This document shows positions 61,066-64,000 of a stretch of 64,000 nucleotides of DNA, in pieces. The DNA comes from JAUIAI01 sp041396685 (GTDB lineage: Bacteria; Pseudomonadota; Gammaproteobacteria; Burkholderiales; Burkholderiaceae_E). The stretch's first letter is position 1; each line of letters begins with the position of its first letter. The notes beneath the pieces are model-generated. The model saw only the letters and a list, made by a program, of their open reading frames with translations, searched no databases and was not told the origin of the DNA. The DNA lies in contig JAWKYD010000013.1 of the NCBI GenBank assembly GCA_041396685.1, forward strand, positions 124,001 through 188,000, read 5' to 3'. The position numbers and the translations under genes were made by a program.

Positions 61066-62502
61066 CTACGCCTCGGCCAGGCCGTTGGTCTTTGCGCGTC
61101 CGGCCGACTTGGGCTTGGCCGCCGCCTTGGCCTTGCCACCGCCACTTCGCTTGGTCGGCATGGCGGACCGGTCCATCGTGGCGAGACCGCGTCCGACCCC
61201 GTAATAGCGAAAGCCGCGCGCGGTCATCGCCTCGGGTTCGTACAGATTGCGGCCGTCGAGGATCAACGGCGCATTCATGCGCCGTTTCATCTCGTCGAAG
61301 TTCGGTGCGCGAAACGCCTTCCATTCGGTGACGATCAACAATGCGTCCACGCCATCGATCGCGTCCATCGGGCTGAACGCGAGCAACAAGCCGTCGCGGC
61401 CCCCGTACAGGCGTTGGCACTCCGGCATCGCCACCGGATCGTGCGCCTGTACGCGTGCCCCGGCTGACAGCAGCGCCTCGAGAATCACCCGGGCCGGAGC
61501 CTCGCGCATGTCGTCGGTGTTCGGCTTGAAGGCCAGGCCCCAAAGGCCGATGCGTTTGCCGGCGAGATCGCCCAGCAGGCTGGTGAGCTTCTCGACCAGC
61601 AACGACTTCTGGCGGTCATTGACATCGCGAACCGCGGCCAGCAGCGACAACGGGTGCTCGACCTGCTTGGCCGTATGTAACAGGGCCTGTACGTCCTTGG
61701 GAAAACACGAACCGCCATAGCCGGTGCCGGCATACAGGAACGAATAGCCAATGCGCGGATCCGAGCCGATGCCGCGGCGGACGTCCTCGATGTCCGCGCC
61801 GAGCCGCTCGGCCAGGTTGGCCAGTTCGTTCATGAAGGAAATGCGGGTGGCGAGCATCGCATTGGCCGCATACTTGGTCAGCTCGGCAGAGCGGCGCGAC
61901 ATGACGATGGTGCGATCGTGGTTGCGTTGAAACGGGGCGTAGAGTTCACGCATGACCGACTCGGCCCATTCGTCGTCGAGCCCCAGCACGATGCGATCGG
62001 GCTTGAGGAAATCCTCGACGGCCGCCCCTTCTTTGAGGAACTCGGGATTCGAGACCACGACGAAACGCGGCCCGTCTCCGCGACCGGCCAAAACCTCCCG
62101 CATGACCTGCTCGACCGCATCACCGGTGCCAACCGGGACCGTGCTCTTGTCGACCACGATGCGATCGCCGTCCATGTGCTCGGCGATCGTGCGCGCGGCC
62201 GCAAGCACGTATTGCAGATCGGCCGAACCATCCTCGTCAGGTGGCGTGCCCACCGCGATCATCTGCACCAGACCATAGCGAGCGCCCTCGACCGGATCGG
62301 ACGTGAACCTGAGCCGGCCCGCCTCGACATTGCTGCGTACCAGCGACTCGAGACCCGGTTCGTAGATCGGGATCTCGCCTTGGCGCAGGCGGGCGATCTT
62401 GGCTTCGTCGATGTCGACGCACAGCACCTCGTGGCCGACGTCGGCCAGACAGGTGCCGGTGACGAGACCGACATAGCCGGTTCCAATGACAGAGATCTTC
62501 AT
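61066..62502 (-). CDS. ugd: UDP-glucose 6-dehydrogenase
   Basis: A 478-aa NAD-dependent enzyme making UDP-glucuronate for exopolysaccharide. MKISVIGTGYVGLVTGTCLADVGHEV is the Rossmann motif, VDKSTVPVGTGD and NPEFLKEGAAVEDFLKPDRIVLG the substrate site, and GTGYGGSCFPKDV carries the catalytic Cys. The C-terminal domain has WGLAFKPNTDDMREAP. The last 30 residues are Lys/Ala-rich (TKRSGGGKAKAAAKPK), a basic tail beyond the usual 440-450 length. The ATG at 62502 starts the Rossmann strand; a longer frame is rejected. Confidence 0.94.
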   Translation of the reverse strand: MKISVIGTGYVGLVTGTCLADVGHEVLCVDIDEAKIARLRQGEIPIYEPGLESLVRSNVEAGRLRFTSDPVEGARYGLVQMIAVGTPPDEDGSADLQYVLAAARTIAEHMDGDRIVVDKSTVPVGTGDAVEQVMREVLAGRGDGPRFVVVSNPEFLKEGAAVEDFLKPDRIVLGLDDEWAESVMRELYAPFQRNHDRTIVMSRRSAELTKYAANAMLATRISFMNELANLAERLGADIEDVRRGIGSDPRIGYSFLYAGTGYGGSCFPKDVQALLHTAKQVEHPLSLLAAVRDVNDRQKSLLVEKLTSLLGDLAGKRIGLWGLAFKPNTDDMREAPARVILEALLSAGARVQAHDPVAMPECQRLYGGRDGLLLAFSPMDAIDGVDALLIVTEWKAFRAPNFDEMKRRMNAPLILDGRNLYEPEAMTARGFRYYGVGRGLATMDRSAMPTKRSGGGKAKAAAKPKSAGRAKTNGLAEA

Positions 62503-62812
62503 GGGCGGGAGCAATCCTTCGTGATTCGGGAAACGCGACGGTCTTTGGCGACCGGCGCCATCGGTAAGCTTGACCGACCAGCGGCGCCCGGCCAAGGCGC
62601 AACCGGCGGGCGGTCGCCGCAAACCGGCCGGAGACCCGCCAAGGCTTGCAAATCGCAGGCGATCAGGCTGCAATGCTGACACAGGTTCTCGACAACGCGC
62701 CTGCGGCAACAGCGCCGGCACGATGCGCCGGGGCTCGGCGAGCCGTCCGTCGTATCCGGACTGCCGGTGCCGGTCGATTCCACACTCCACTCGAACAGGC
62801 AATATTGCGCGA
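62503..62812. other. 310-bp divergent region between ugd and the epimerase gene
   Basis: It should hold both promoters. GGGCGGGAG upstream of the ugd ATG is a plausible ribosome-binding site. I find no convincing -35/-10 pair; a weak -24/-12-like element near 62672 was not accepted. Confidence 0.5.
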
Positions 62813-63811
62813 ATGAGCGAATGCATCCTCGTCACCGGCGCCGCCGGCTTCATCGGCATGCACGTGGTCAGCGACCTTCTCGCCCACGGGCATCGGGTGA
62901 TCGGAATCGACAATCTGAACGACTACTATCCGGTCGCCCTGAAGAGGGCCCGATTGGCCGAGATCGCCCGTCGGCCCGATGCGGGACGATTCTCGTTCGT
63001 ACACGCCGACATCGCCGACCACGACCGCATGCTCGAGCTTCATCGCGAGCACGGATTCACCCGCATCGTGCACCTGGCGGCACAGGCCGGTGTACGTTAC
63101 TCGATCGAGAACCCGATGGCCTACGCCCGGTCGAATCTGGTCGGCATGACGGTCATGCTGGAACTGGCGCGGCACGCCGGCGTCGTGCACATGGTCTATG
63201 CGAGTAGTTCGAGCGTCTATGGCGGCAACACCAAGGTCCCCTACTCCGAAGACGACCGGACCGAATCGCCGGTCAGCTTCTATGCGGCCACCAAGTTGGC
63301 CAACGAGGCCATGGCGCACAGCTACGCCCACCTGTATCGGGTGCCGTTGACGGGGCTGCGCTTCTTCACGGTCTACGGACCCTGGGGCCGTCCGGACATG
63401 GCCCCATGGTTGTTCACGGAGGCAATCGCCGCGGATCGCCCGATCAAGGTTTTCGGCTACGGAAAACCGCGTCGCGATTTCACCTACATCGATGACATCG
63501 TGCGCGGCGTGGTCGATGTGCTTGCCCGGCCGCCGGAAATTTCGCCGAGAACCGATCCGCATCGGGTACTCAACATCGGCAACAACCAACCGGTCACCGT
63601 CGACGACTTCATCGCCACCATCGAGGCCGCTCTGGGGCGGCAGGCGCAGCGCATTCCCATGGACATGCAGCCCGGTGACGTCGACATCACGTTTGCCGAC
63701 GTGTCGAAACTGCAGGCCGTGACCGACTTCCGCCCGGATACGCCGTTGGCAGATGGGATCGCCCGCTTCGTTGCCTGGTACATCGCATACCAAGAGTCGG
63801 CCGGCGCGTGA
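62813..63811 (+). CDS. NAD-dependent sugar epimerase, UDP-glucuronate 4-epimerase-like
   Basis: A 332-aa extended short-chain dehydrogenase. ILVTGAAGFIGMHV binds NAD, DNLNDYYPVALKRARL follows, YASSSSVYGGN and SFYAATKLANE give the Ser-Tyr-x3-Lys catalytic set, and RFFTVYGPWGRPDMAPWLFTEAI with DFTYIDDIVRGV is typical of UDP-glucuronate (capsular) epimerases. With ugd it would convert UDP-glucose to UDP-glucuronate and then to UDP-galacturonate for polysaccharide. Confidence 0.9.
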   Translation: MSECILVTGAAGFIGMHVVSDLLAHGHRVIGIDNLNDYYPVALKRARLAEIARRPDAGRFSFVHADIADHDRMLELHREHGFTRIVHLAAQAGVRYSIENPMAYARSNLVGMTVMLELARHAGVVHMVYASSSSVYGGNTKVPYSEDDRTESPVSFYAATKLANEAMAHSYAHLYRVPLTGLRFFTVYGPWGRPDMAPWLFTEAIAADRPIKVFGYGKPRRDFTYIDDIVRGVVDVLARPPEISPRTDPHRVLNIGNNQPVTVDDFIATIEAALGRQAQRIPMDMQPGDVDITFADVSKLQAVTDFRPDTPLADGIARFVAWYIAYQESAGA

Positions 63812-63862
63812 CGCGGTCGGCACGCCGGGCACCGGCGTGCCCCGGCGGAGCGCGGAATCGGA

Positions 63863-64000
63863 TCAGCTGACCCGGCCGTACTGGTCGTCGAAGCGGACGA
63901 TGTCATCCTCGCCCACGTAGTCGCCGCACTGCACCTCGATCAGCACGAGATCGACACGGCCGGGATTCTCCAGCCGATGCCGCGTGCCGATCGGGATGTA
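63863..64000 (-). CDS. Mannose-1-phosphate guanylyltransferase / mannose-6-phosphate isomerase, C-terminal end
   Basis: Only the last 45 residues are visible (YIPIGTRHRLENPG...LIEVQCGDYVGEDDIVRFDD and so on). They match the cupin-type isomerase domain at the C-terminus of ManC/AlgA proteins, where the IPxGxxHRLEN and GxYLGEDDIVRxDD patterns are conserved. The gene begins beyond the window edge. It would supply GDP-mannose to the polysaccharide pathway. Confidence 0.85.
   Translation of the reverse strand, partial: YIPIGTRHRLENPGRVDLVLIEVQCGDYVGEDDIVRFDDQYGRVS

Noticed and set aside
62671..62688. Sigma-54-like element before the epimerase gene
   Set aside because: GG and GC are ten bases apart, but the rest of the -24 and -12 consensus is poor, so it is not better than chance.

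Overview
The window is a high-GC bacterial chromosome segment, most likely from a betaproteobacterium (probably Burkholderiales or a related order). The evidence is gene order: folD-M3 oligopeptidase-DUF4124/glutaredoxin-xth; glnA-DUF4124-ntrB-ntrC; hemW-rdgB-rph-PP2C-kinase facing yicC-gmk-rpoZ-spoT with greB beyond; separate RelA and SpoT; and an XrtA/PEP-CTERM two-component pair (PrsK/PrsR). This placement is inferred from remembered synteny and was not searched.

Layout. 1-4.1 kb: a D-threonine-aldolase-like enzyme cut by the window edge, a small alpha/beta-barrel protein and an S1P-lyase-like PLP enzyme, separated by two unrelated tandem repeat arrays. 3.5-7.0 kb: zinc homeostasis, with znuC-znuB-zur divergent from znuA; ZnuC carries a long histidine-rich tail. 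7.0-13.7 kb: a mobile integron cassette array on the minus strand. It has five good attC sites and one doubtful one, an attI-like end and no integrase gene. Its cassettes encode a VOC protein, an unusual reverse transcriptase, a cassette split by an IS91-family element, an unknown 244-aa protein, a toxin-antitoxin pair whose toxin has a premature stop, and a DUF4287 protein.

14.0-22.3 kb: an N-acyl-D-amino-acid deacylase, a two-repeat relic with type I-E CRISPR geometry, an aminotransferase and a complete Liv-type ABC transporter. 22.4-31.8 kb: RarD and TSUP exporters, a CoA-transferase plus malonyl-CoA decarboxylase pair, a LuxR-type response regulator, a PAS chemoreceptor, an MFS transporter and a DUF1993 protein. 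31.9-36.9 kb: a tRNA-Ala/tRNA-Glu operon with a strong promoter, folD, oligopeptidase A, a secreted glutaredoxin-like protein and exonuclease III. 36.9-42.1 kb: the nitrogen-control cluster ntrC-ntrB-DUF4124-glnA, with a sigma-54 promoter and NtrC-like sites upstream of glnA.

42.2-57.3 kb: housekeeping and stringent-response genes: hemW, rdgB, rph, a PP2C phosphatase and Ser/Thr kinase, yicC, gmk, rpoZ, spoT, greB, pmbA, yjgA/darP, mog, relA and mtfA. 57.5-64 kb: prsK-prsR followed by nucleotide-sugar genes (UDP-glucose dehydrogenase, UDP-glucuronate epimerase-like, and the C-terminal end of a ManC-like protein), the edge of an exopolysaccharide locus.

The most novel region is the integrase-less cassette array and the promoterless reverse transcriptase cassette in it. 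In four of the five well-supported cassettes the outer box of the attC is the exact complement of that cassette's own first seven bases, including the one split by the IS; the toxin-antitoxin cassette matches with one difference.
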